A DNA stretch of 64,000 nucleotides from Henckelia pumila (lineage: Eukaryota; Streptophyta; Magnoliopsida; Lamiales; Gesneriaceae), in NCBI RefSeq assembly GCF_033568475.1, contig NC_133122.1:140065402-140129401 (forward strand). The letters run 5' to 3'. The position numbers and the translations under genes were made by a program. The notes beneath the pieces are model-generated. The model made no database searches. It was not told the origin of the DNA and saw nothing but the letters and a program-made list of their open reading frames with translations. Positions 10,743 to 20,204 of the stretch are shown piece by piece; position 1 is the stretch's first letter; the number at the start of each line of letters is the position of its first letter.

Positions 10743-10775
10743 CTAGTAACCGAAGCACACGCTTTGTGTGTGTAC
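10743..10775 (-). mobile_element. Candidate Helitron 3' terminus
   Basis: Read on the - strand, a short hairpin (CACAC and GTGTG arms at 10756-10770) is followed about ten bases later by CTAG and then T. This is the hairpin-plus-CTRR ending of plant Helitrons inserted between A and T. A similar CTAG|T ending, without as good a hairpin, lies at 10513-10516 on the + strand. The 5' ends were not located, so extents are unknown. Confidence 0.4.
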
Positions 10776-12097
10776 TGAAAAATTAATTATTATGGATTAA
10801 ATTTTGAATTTTTGTAATAAAGAAGTAAATTTGAAGAACTAATTTATCAAAGTGAGACGTGAAGTAGTGGAGAGGCGAGAATGAGAGTTGTCTTTTTTGT
10901 TAGTGTTTGGGGATGAGAAGAGTAATATAAGAGACTTTTAAATATTTAGATTTAAAAAGGAGAAATCAACGTAAAATATGAATGGTAATTGTGAAAGAAT
11001 ATTTTGGTGTGTTCTTGGCATACCAAAACAATTTTTATGATACCCATAACTATTATTAAATAGAATAGATAGAATAGATATATATATATATATTTATATT
11101 TTTTTTATAAAAGTTCGGTGTCTTAGAGTAACTATTTTTTGGTGTGTGATAACACACCAAAAATTGACTTCTAATTCTACCTTTTTTTTTGTTACCGCCT
11201 CACTTTGTTGCTTTGATTATGTAAACTTTTGGTAAATTAACGCTTACATGTCTACCTTTTCCTCAATTTCTTCTTTCCACTCACATCTTCCACCTTTTCT
11301 TCAACCAATCCGCATCATGTTTCATTCTATGATTAATTTCAAATGTTTATATCTCAAATATTAATTTAATTATATAACATATTATTGTTGTATTCCCTTT
11401 TTAATAATTAATTTTCAACTACTAATTAATAAATTATTTCATAAATATTCATATATTATATCACAGATGCAGTTGCGTGTGCTATTATAAAGCACCAACC
11501 CCTTAAAGTGCTAACTTGATAATTTAATGGATGGACAAAACTAATTCTTTATTTCATCCAATAAAAGTTGTTACAACAAACTTATTTTAGTAAATTTAGA
11601 AAGTAAATAAATGATTTGTTAATCATAATCAATATCTTAAAGATTTTTTTAAACAAAAAAAAAGCTTAGAGATTTAAAAAAAAATTAATTACGTGAGAAA
11701 TTTGTGCACGCTAATAATTATTGCGTACCTAGTTTGCTAATAAAGACGGAGCTTGAAATTAATTATTAGAGAAATGAGTGATACCCGATTTCATGCAAGT
11801 TGTGGGCATGGCCCCTTCGATCAGTCTTTTCCCCCAGTACTCATTCTAGGCTTTTGAAGTCTGCCAACTCTTTAAACATCTCCATTTCAAATTGCTTATA
11901 TTCAGTAAATTTGATAATATAAAAAGTGTTTTTCTAAATATAAATTGTAATTAAATAATAATAATAATAATAATTTCATAATTTGTATTGTGAAAAGGTT
12001 ATAGCATATTTTTTGTGGAAAAATATTTTATTTTGTTAAAGCACTTGTAACTTATATTTTGAATAAAAAGAAATTCCATTTTTGGTGACATAAATTT
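10776..12097. other. AT-rich intergenic DNA with microsatellites and a small hairpin
   Basis: No gene is visible. Local features are an AT run near 11079-11092, an (AAT)n run near 11956-11974, and a hairpin at about 11137-11165 (TTTTTGGTGTGT and ACACACCAAAAA arms with a 4-nt loop). The hairpin could be a tiny MITE or chance. Confidence 0.4.
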
Positions 12098-12360
12098 CAT
12101 GTTTTTCATTTTTGATCTTGTTACCGGTCATTTTCCAATCTTAATTGACTAATTTGTATTTTCTTCAATTTAACTTTTTTTTCAATGGAGTGTTGATCAC
12201 CTGGGTTCGAAAATGATAATGTGTCATCATACATTACTAAGTGTTGATTAACATATGTGTCACGTCGGTAATTCGAAGAAAAATAATTAAATTGAAAAAA
12301 AAACATATTAGTGCATTGAAATGTGAATTAAATGGTAACATGATAAAAAAAACTAAAATA
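12098..12360. mobile_element. MITE family X, copy 1
   Basis: The ends are imperfect inverted repeats. CATTTTTGATCTTGTTACCGG at the left corresponds to the complement of the segment around GGTAACATGATAAAAAA at the right, and inner arms also pair. A related copy is at 26808-27090, sharing the order of terminal motifs and the central TGTTGAT/TCACATC words. Ends are approximate because the terminal bases are eroded. Confidence 0.55.
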
Positions 12361-12643
12361 TATACATATCAAAATGTAATTTTGCTTTTCAACAATCTGC
12401 ATTAACCGTTAACTAGAGACTAAATAGAAATCTTTTAATTAAAGAAAAATAAATATTCAAACTCCTAAATTAAATAATGCATTTATTGGATAGTCTTATC
12501 AAAAGATTCGATTCATTGTATTTTGTGGATGAGCGTGGTTTATACACGTAAATATTTGAACATTCCAACCTTTTGATGTAATTCCAAGTCAAGATTATTA
12601 TTTGTTTTGTAGGTCCTCTTTCGGATTTAATGATTCTTCTCTT

Positions 12644-12646
<3 letters not shown>

Positions 12647-12690
<44 letters not shown>
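12647..12690. repeat. (TA)n microsatellite
   Basis: A pure TA run ends exactly where the terminal repeat GAGTTTTGTTATGCTG of the next MITE begins. Confidence 0.95.
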
Positions 12691-12693
<3 letters not shown>

Positions 12694-12964
12694 TTTTGTT
12701 ATGCTGTCCAACAACTATGCCCAATTCCGTGTCCACCATGTACAATAAGTGAGTTGACTAGTACAATAGCTGAGTTGACTTGTACATGATGGACACATAG
12801 TTGTGCATAGTTGTTGGGCAGCAGTTTTGTTATGCTGCCCACCCTGCCCAACCAATATACCTACCATGAGATGACATTCAATTATTTGATGTGATGAATT
12901 GTGCAACCAATAGTTGAGTATCACATCACTGTGGACATATTGGTTGGACACGGTAGATGGGCAG
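12691..12964. mobile_element. Composite MITE, left part (continues at 16668-16687)
   Basis: It begins GAGTTTTGTTATGCTGTCC after the (TA)n run. It contains two consecutive fold-backs: CCAACAACTATGC...TGTCCACCATGTACA pairing with TGTACATGATGGACA...GCATAGTTGTTGG (12706-12822), then CTGCCCA...CCAACCAATAT pairing with ATATTGGTTGG...TGGGCAG (12835-12964). An internal copy of the terminal motif (GTTTTGTTATGCTGCCC) separates them, so this may be two related MITEs in tandem. The right terminus lies beyond the retroelement: GACAGCATAGCAAAACTC at 16668-16685, the complement of the left end with few mismatches, followed again by (TA)n. Confidence 0.7.
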
Positions 12965-13790
12965 TGACCACTTAATTCGGTATTTACTAGCAAGTATACT
13001 AGACCAAGTAATAATAAAGTGGACAGAGAGTCCAAGTATCGATCACACAGAGACTGTAGTCAATTATCAAAAATTAATTATTTTACTTAATCTAGACAAA
13101 ATCATAAAAAGAAATTTGATTTAAATAAAATAAGAATTTAAAATAAAAACTGCATATAAAATAAGAATTAAAATAGTTGAAAGAAAAAAATAATTAAAAC
13201 GAGACAACCAAGACACACGTACCTACCGAACAAATCATGTAGCATGTAGTCGATTCAGGACTAAAATTTAATCTTATATTACGGCGAATTCTCCTAACTT
13301 GTTTAAAGGTTTATTTCTAGAACAATTAAACCTATTCAAATATTAACGGATTAATTTTTCACAATTCTAATCAAATTCAAATGCTTTAGCAACTGTGAGA
13401 ATTTAGTTTGCACCTAAAACCGCACGATGAAATCGAATACTATTTCTAGTCAATTTTACTTCGTGTTAATTATTAGAGTGATCGAAATAAATTCTTCCTC
13501 TGTCGACTTGGAATCGATTAACATGCGAGAAAACAATTGGTCAGATCATTCACAAGACAAATATAAATCTAATAATCAATAATATAAAACCAAATATGAT
13601 AAATCCCAAATAAACATCCAAGTTTTCTACATAGATTTGTTCGGCTCAATCACGCCGTCTTGATTGAATAAAATCTACTCAATAATTGAAAACAATAATT
13701 CAAAATAAAAAGAAAAAGAAGAAAAGAAGGAAAAACTCTGAAGAAGATGGAGCAGATCTCCAATCTCCAAACCTCCTAGCCGCCTCACAA
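12965..13790 (-). mobile_element. 3' LTR fragment of the Athila-like element
   Basis: This segment aligns with the matching half of the right LTR (15103-15900). Shared blocks are TACTAGCAAG...CTAG, CACAGAGACTGTAG, CCTAACTTGTTTAAAGG and CTATTTCTAGTCAATTTTAC. It breaks off near 13790, where gag coding sequence starts without the beginning of the LTR. Confidence 0.75.
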
Positions 13791-13797
13791 TAGGTCT

Positions 13798-14951
13798 AAC
13801 TGCTTGCTGAGGGGACCTTTGCTGTGTAGGCTGTTGAGAAGGATTGAAATATTGAGGCTCGATAGAATTATCAGCCTGTTTCTACCCAAAATTCGGGTGA
13901 CTTCTCCAACCCGGATTATATGAGAAACTGAATGGATTATATTGTTGTCGCCCTGGGTTCCCCACATAATTCACCGAATCTCCTTCAAAAACTGGAATCC
14001 CATCAAAAGTTGTATCTGGCATGAATGGAATTCCACTCGTTGATTCTTCAAATGCTTCAGTGCTTCCTTGGACTTGATTCACTGGTTTTACTGGTGCCGA
14101 TTTATTATCTTGCAGTTGAGACACTTGAAAGGTCAGTCCATCAAGTTTCGCTGTAATCGCTGTCAGAGCATCCATCTCAAGAAATCCGACCTTCTTTTCT
14201 GTCTTGCCAACCAACATTGCTTTCAGCCATATTTGATATGATTTCAAGTGCTGCTGTAGGAGTCTTTCTATAGAGGCTGCCATTGGCAGCTGCATCAAGA
14301 TTAAAACGCACAAATGAATCAACTCCATAGTAGAAATTCTCTACTTGTTGGCCTACTGATAGCCCCGTACTGGACACACTCTCAACATCTTTTTAAACCT
14401 TGTCCAAGCTGCATTCAATTCCGCAACTGTGTAACTTTGGTTGGTGGAAAATACCTGTGCATGAAGACTTCAACCAGACCATCCCAGGTAGTAATCGATC
14501 CTTCTGGCAAATCTCGAAGTCACTCAATCGCTTCTCCTTGTAGAGAAAATGAAAATAGTCTCAGCCGAATAGCATCACTAGTCACTCCATTGAATTTGAA
14601 GGTGTCAAAGATTGACAAGAATTTCACCAGATGAGAATTTGGATCCTCAGAAGGTGCCCCTCCAAATCCGACTTGCATTTGAATCATCTGGATAATGGAT
14701 GGTTTAAGCTCAAAAGTGTTCGCCTGAACTGCAGGGCGAACAATGCTGGATCCGTATCCTCCAACCAATGGTCGATGAAGGTCCATCAGAGTGCGGTTAT
14801 TCTCGTCTTCGACCATATCTTCAAACTCCTCTTCAGATTCAAAATCAAGAGCCAAATTATTCTGCCTTCGATCTCTACGTATGCGACGAAGAGTGCTTTC
14901 AATTTCCAAGTCAAGTGGTATGAGGTTTTCAATATCTCGAGCACGACTCAT
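13798..14951 (-). pseudogene. Athila-type gag remnant
   Basis: On the - strand a frame from about 14951 begins MSRARDIENL and carries an acidic segment, then the conserved Athila gag block with 'GYGSSIVRPAVQANTFELKP', 'MIQMQVGFGG' and 'FSFSLQGEAIE', ending in a stop at 14520. Downstream frames (14377-13882) hold the rest of gag: 'AANGSLYRKTPTAA', 'EMDALTAITAKLDGL' and the glycine/asparagine-rich 'VNYVGNPGRQQYNPFS'. Stops and a frame change separate them. The reading ends at about 13800 at the deletion junction. Gag would form the virus-like particle; this copy cannot make it whole. Confidence 0.8.
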
Positions 14952-15077
14952 ATAACATGAGATATACTTCTGAAATAAAAAATAAAGTGCACAAATCAAC
15001 CACTAGATTAAAAAAATTAAACAAAATAAAATAAACCTAGTCTCAAATAAATTATCGATCCTAATAGTTAAAAATTA

Positions 15078-15096
15078 GTCCCCGACAACGGCGCCA
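15078..15096 (-). other. Primer-binding site (TGGCGCCGTTGTCGGGGAC on the - strand)
   Basis: The complement begins TGGCGCCGTTG, the tRNA-Asp-type PBS usual for Athila and related Gypsy elements. It lies six bases from the LTR end at 15103. Confidence 0.85.
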
Positions 15097-15102
15097 AAAA
15101 CT

Positions 15103-16667
15103 TGACCGACGATTTTGGTTGGGAAATTCTAGCAAGTGAACTAGGTCAAGTTATAATATAGTTGGATAGAGTTCAACTCGATCCCACAGAGACTATCGTT
15201 TAAATGCTAAGATATAAATTATCCGATTTAATCTAGGCTAAATAAAATGAGAGATTTTTATGAATTAACTACTAATTAAAATAAACTAAATTATTCAAAA
15301 GCAAATATTTTAATTAAATTAAAGAGCAAAATAATTTTAAGACGGATTCAAATTTCAAGAAAATGACCAGGAATACACAACGGTACCAAACATCAATAAT
15401 TGCCACGTATTGGATTTAATCAAGCAAGAATCATTCATATTCAAGACGAAATTTCCTAGAATAATTATTAATCTCTATTTCCAGAATTAACAATCTTATT
15501 TTCATTTAACAGTACAATTATTTCTAATTGAATTTAATTAAACAAAAACGCATTCACGAGTTATGGAATTTTAGCTTTCGCCTAAAATCGTACACTGAAA
15601 TTACCGAATACTATTTCTAGTCGATTTAATCATGTGTTGATTAATATTTTTGAAGCTAATTTCAATCTCTTATTTTTCAAGTCCAGATCAAACAACAAAT
15701 ATGCAATTAATTGGCCAGATTAAAAGCAAGAATTATGCACGAATATTAATCAATAAACATAAAATAAATCAAAACATCGATCAATCCATTGCATGAACAA
15801 AAAATCAATAGTTTGGCCCTATCGTGGCCCCGGTCAAAAGACGACTACTCCATAATATCAAAATGAGACAAAAATCTCATGTTCGAATACATCATAAATA
15901 AATCAGAAAGAGAAGAATAAATAAAATCTCAGCGATGGTGCCGAATCTTGCTTGCGTTCTTCGTTTCTTCTTTTTCAAGCTCTCAACCGTCAGTTCCAAA
16001 ATCTGGCAAAACGTCAAAAGTCCAAAGTATTCCCAAGTTAGGGCTTGATTCTCTTTTATATCTCCCTCAAAAAAACTTACTTTTCGTCCCAATAAGTATT
16101 CAATATTGCCCAAAATAACAAGAGTCTCGAAATTTCAAAATTTTGGTAATATAATTTTTTCCAAATCCGCGAAGTGCACGGACTCTGGACCACATTCGTG
16201 CAGACCTCCGGGTATTTTTTTCATATTGTGAACAGTAACCACACGGACCCCGGACACGGGTCCGTTCACACCTCCGGATGTCTTCTGTCTCGGGATTCTT
16301 CACAATACTTATGCACGGAGGTTGATCCAGGAGAGGCACGGGGTCTGGACATTAAACTGGGAAAATTTCTCTTCTAACAAACATGCACGAACCCCCTTCC
16401 AGAAGCTGCACGGGGTCCGTGCATTTTCCTTCTCTTCAATCCTCTTGGCGTCTTATGATTTTTTCGTGTTTTTCGGCCAAGTTCCGACGTGGCATCGCAT
16501 TGTTTGACTTTTTTTTTTTCAATATTTAAAATTTCTCAAATTTTAGTCAAACCTACAAACACATAAAATTATAACGATTTAGGCACAAAACTCGAAATAA
16601 AAATTTCAGATAAGCACAAATACGATAAAATAAAATGTCAAATAAGCTATAGAATTTGTGCTTATCA
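15103..16667 (-). mobile_element. 5' LTR of the Athila-like element (1,565 bp)
   Basis: It runs from TGACCGACG at 15103 to GTGCTTATCA at 16667, beside the PBS. On the - strand a TATA box (TATAAAAG) is at 16053-16060. Upstream of it (16170-16425) lie several GC-rich repeats built from GCACGG/CCGTGC, including CACGGGGTCCGTG. The terminal GTGCTTATCA matches the GCACTTATCA of the element at 56408-62939, which shows relatedness. Confidence 0.85.
16053..16060 (-). promoter_or_regulatory. TATA box of the Athila-like LTR promoter
   Basis: TATAAAAG on the - strand lies about 610 bp into the LTR from its TG start and just downstream (in transcription order) of the GC-rich dyad cluster at 16170-16425. 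Confidence 0.6.
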
Positions 16668-16687
16668 GACAGCATAGCAAAACTCAT

Positions 16688-16708
16688 TTATATATATATA
16701 TATATATA
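16688..16708. repeat. (TA)n microsatellite between two inverted-repeat elements
   Basis: A TA run separates the right end of the composite MITE (…GCAAAACTC) from the left end of the fold-back element (AGTTATTTGC). Confidence 0.9.
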
Positions 16709-16709
16709 G

Positions 16710-18193
16710 AGTTATTTGCACCAAACACTCTTGTAAAATATTGAAAATGCACACTTCTCCCTTGTGAAATTTTAATAGGCATTTTCAACCCTAACCTTTT
16801 AAAAAATTAGCACACTCGCCCCTTCAGATGAGTGATTGTTGCGCACGAACCCCTCATGCGACTGGGCAAAGATTTTGATATTTTTTTTGCACCAAATACC
16901 CCTGTGAAATATTAAAAATGCATATTTGACCCCTGTGAAAATAATTTTTAAATATATTCAACCCATAATTACAATTTTTATTAAAATCTAATTATAAAAT
17001 ATTTAGCAAACACTTTTTGTTTTATTAATTTTATTTTTATTTTTAAATTTATTATGATTATATAATTATTTTCTAAAAAATATTATTGTTTTATCTTGTT
17101 ATCATTATTTTATTAAACTTTCTTCATGTTTTCAACTTTTCTATTAAACATGCATTCATAAACAAGTATTTAAATAATTTCAAGTGCCAAAATATTGAAC
17201 TAAACCGATAAGTTCAAACATATTGCTTTTTCGATTTAGGACTATATATTATTTAACCAAAATTTAAATTTTTCGAGAATATGCATTGCACAATCTGTAA
17301 TAAATAATAAAAAATAACATGCTTATATAATTCTAAATAAAAAAAGTAACATTAATGAAATTATCATTTGCTTCAATATTTTGGTATTTTTAGATATTTA
17401 AATCCTTATTTATGAATCATGTTTAATGAAAATGTTGAAAACACGGAGTGATTTGATAAAATAATGATAACGAGATAAAAAAAATAATTTTTTAGAAATA
17501 AATTAATTAAAAATTAAAAATTTAAATTTAAAAATAAAAATAAATAAAATTAAAAATTTTTGAAAAATATTTTATAATTAGATCTTAATAAATATTGTGT
17601 ATTATTATTTAATGCAAATTCTGCAATTCATTTTAAAAAATTTAGATTTTGGTTCAAAAATATATAATACTAAATTGAAAAGTAATATGCATGAAATTAT
17701 GATTTTGATTTAATATTTTGGTACTTTTAGGTATTTAAATCCCGTTTATGAATGCATTTTTAATTGAGAAGTTGGAAACAAGAAGAAAGTTTAATAAAAT
17801 AATGATAACAAGATAAAATAATAATATTTTTTAGAAAATTATTATATAATCATAATAAATTTAAAATTCAAAATAAAATTAATAAAACGAAAAGTGTTTG
17901 ATAAATATTTTATAATTAGATTTTAATAAAAATTGTGTATTATGGGTTGAATAAATTTAAAAATTATTTTCAGATGGGTCAAATATGAATTTTTAATATT
18001 TCACAGGGGTATTTGATGCAAAAATAAATATCAAAATCCTTGCCCAGTCGCATGAGGGGGGCGTGTGAAACAATCACTCATCTGAAGGGCGAGTGTGCTA
18101 ATTTTTTAAAAGGTTAGGGTTGAAGATGCCTATTAAAATTTCACAGGAGAAAAGTGTGCATTTTTAATATTTCACAGGGGTGTTTGGTGCAAA

Positions 18194-18198
<5 letters not shown>
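16710..18198. mobile_element. Large fold-back element with long inverted repeats (1,489 bp)
   Basis: The left arm starting AGTTATTTGCACCAAACA is mirrored at the right as TGTTTGGTGCAAATAACT. The mirror continues through CCCTAACCTTTTAAAAAATTAGCACACTCGCCC-type text (written here in parts: CCTAACCTTTT, AGCACACTCGCC, GATGAGTGATTGTT, CATGCGACTGGGCAA), giving near-perfect pairing for about 280 bp and weaker pairing for roughly 550 bp per arm. The centre (about 17330-17620) is an extra partial copy of the right arm in the same orientation. There is no coding sequence. Both ends abut TA tracts. The length and structure suggest a fold-back or giant-MITE type element of unknown superfamily. Confidence 0.8.

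Positions 18199-18244
<46 letters not shown>
18199..18244. repeat. (TA)n microsatellite
   Basis: A long TA run starts at the exact right end of the fold-back element. Confidence 0.95.
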
Positions 18245-18246
<2 letters not shown>

Positions 18247-18991
18247 TTTTTGTCTATGTCATTCGTTCGTGTTTTTATATGTTTAACTAAATCATTTTCA
18301 TCTTAATGCATGTAACAATGAGTTATAAATTTGTATACTTTTCATAATAATAATAAATATATGATCTAATACATAAATGATTATAGAGTTAATTTTTAAA
18401 ATTATAAAAGCTTTGACTGGTTTTTTTACTTAATTTTAATGCATGATACTTATAAAATAAAATAAAATATTACTTACAAATAATATCATATCTTTTCAAC
18501 GACAAAAGCATCTTCCAAAACGAAACGTCAATTTCTATTTCTAATCTCAATCATATAAACGACTTCTTTAATAACGACATAAATCTCTTAATCATAGAAA
18601 TGATTTCTTTGTTGTGATAACGAAAAAACACTTGACCCTCATTTAATATATAAAAAAATAAAAAGAAACGTCTTAATGAGTGTCCAAGTTGGTGGTGTAG
18701 CTTGTAGGTGAGCACTTGCAATTCCCCTATCCAACACTTCGTTGGATTAACATGTTTCACATGGCCTGTCCACAGATAGCTAGTTTATCTGACTAGCCTA
18801 ATTTTCATGTCCAGTATTGTTTATTTGATTAATATGATTTACATTCTATTGTATTAATGCGAAGTTTACCCAATATGCGTCAATAGCAGCTACGGGTCCC
18901 AAACCATAAAATGATCCCCCAACCATAATAAACTTCTAGAGTACTCGTGCACGCATTATGTTATTATAAAATTAGTTTTTACTATAGTTGA
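18245..18991. other. AT-rich intergenic DNA
   Basis: No gene or element is recognised. The short open frame around 18551-18760 on the - strand has no conserved features. Confidence 0.4.
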
Positions 18992-19671
18992 TGATACTCA
19001 CTAAAATTTGATGACCTGAGTCCAACCTAAGCCCAATGCTCCAAGTCCGTAGGCGAACCTAAAACCAAGCAAAGAGTGTTAGAGGGGGCCGGGAGAGTGT
19101 CCCGGCGTAGCCCCTCCGACCCTCAAGTCAAAGTCGGAAATATATGAGTGAATAGGAGAGCTTTGGCGCCCCTAAAAAATGAAAGTAATGAGTTGCAAAT
19201 AAAGTGAGCAAACTCGGTATTTATAAAGTAGAAGGTATGGGACCACACACATTCCGTAGGGGACAACGTGAGTGAGACTCACGCGCTTGTTCATCCGGGA
19301 CTCGCCCTTGAGGCGAGACTGAAGCTAAGAGGTCTTGCCCTTGAGACGAATCTTAAGCTAAGAGCTCATCCTCCTTAGGTATGCTCTACCCTGGCTACTC
19401 TCCTCCGCCATCGTCATCCTTAACTCCTAGGCTCATCCACACCTCACCTCATCACAGGCTCATCCACACCTCACCTCACCTCATCACATTTTCACCTCCC
19501 TCTACTCCTCAACTCTTAGGATCATCCTCAGCTCCAACTCCAACATGCCTCGCCTCAACCACCTACCTCTATGGGTCAATCTTAACACTTAGACCTGAAC
19601 CTGGGCCTTGTGTCTTGGCTATGGACCCCAATTGGGCCTAAACATATGATGGGCCCATTCATGGGGTATCA
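18992..19671 (-). mobile_element. Solo LTR, Tat-like family (680 bp)
   Basis: The ends TGATAC and GTATCA are inverted copies. The element is flanked by a perfect 5-bp duplication GTTGA (18987-18991 and 19672-19676). There is no PBS, internal region or second LTR, so it is a solo LTR left by LTR-LTR recombination. A block at 19085-19130 resembles the Tat-type LTR at 6870-7656. On the - strand a TATA box (TTTATAAATA) is at about 19219-19228. A C-rich stretch contains a short tandem duplication of AGGCTCATCCACACCTCACC (about 19431-19480). Confidence 0.85.
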
Positions 19672-19676
19672 GTTGA

Positions 19677-20026
19677 GATTGAGACCAGATGACAAGCTAT
19701 TTATTATAGTGAACAAATAAAATTATTCGATTAGGATGGTAACTGATGAGAAGATCCGGAGGGTCAACTCTGAACTAATCCGGGTGATTAGCTAATATTT
19801 AGCAATTATATATGTGACGAAAGAACATTAAAGCCATCGAGGATAACTATCAGGCAATGGCCAAATAAGATTATCCAAAAAAATAAGAGTTCTCGAATAG
19901 TAAATCAATGAAAAGTTTTTTTTCTTGAAAATGGAGAGGATTTATCTATATTTATAGATTTCTTAAGATGATTTGTGAGCTTGGAAATTTGTGAGTCCCT
20001 TTTTGGGCTTAACAATCTTCCTTCTG
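19677..20026. other. Spacer between the solo LTR and the Ale-like Copia element
   Basis: Mixed-composition sequence without open frames. The last 100 bp (ATTTATAGATTTC, CTTTTTGGGCTTAA) recall LTR-like text, but no boundaries are found. Confidence 0.3.
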
Positions 20027-20031
20027 ACTCC

Positions 20032-20191
20032 TGATGACATACAGAAAAAAAGGAGGCTAGGGATTTCTTATTAACTTGCATGATGAATCAGAATACAATA
20101 AATAGTATTTATAACTAGGGATTACAATGAAAAAAAATAGACTAAAATACCCTTAAACACTAATAAAGATAATATTATAATACAACTAATA
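20032..20191 (-). mobile_element. 3' LTR of the Ale-like Copia (160 bp)
   Basis: The left repeat runs TGATGACATAC...CAACTAATA. On the - strand it carries a TATA-like TTATAAATAC (about 20107-20116). The neighbouring polypurine tract (complement of 20192-20206) is GAGTTTGAGGGGGGA. Confidence 0.9.
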
Positions 20192-20204
20192 TCCCCCCTC
20201 AAAC

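Larger units (their letters stand above)
12965..16667 (-). mobile_element. Athila-like Gypsy element, internally deleted, inserted in the MITE
   Basis: On the - strand the order is: 5' LTR (16667-15103), PBS, gag, then a direct jump into a 3' LTR fragment (13790-12965). The flanking 5 bp are GGCAG (12960-12964) and GACAG (16668-16672), a TSD with one mismatch. Protease, reverse transcriptase, integrase, polypurine tract and the first half of the 3' LTR are missing, so the copy is dead. Joining the flanks would restore the right terminal repeat of the host MITE. Confidence 0.8.

Noticed and set aside
19381..19641. 86-codon Pro/Ser/His-rich frame on the + strand
   Set aside because: It lies wholly inside the solo LTR and reflects its C-rich tandem repeat.
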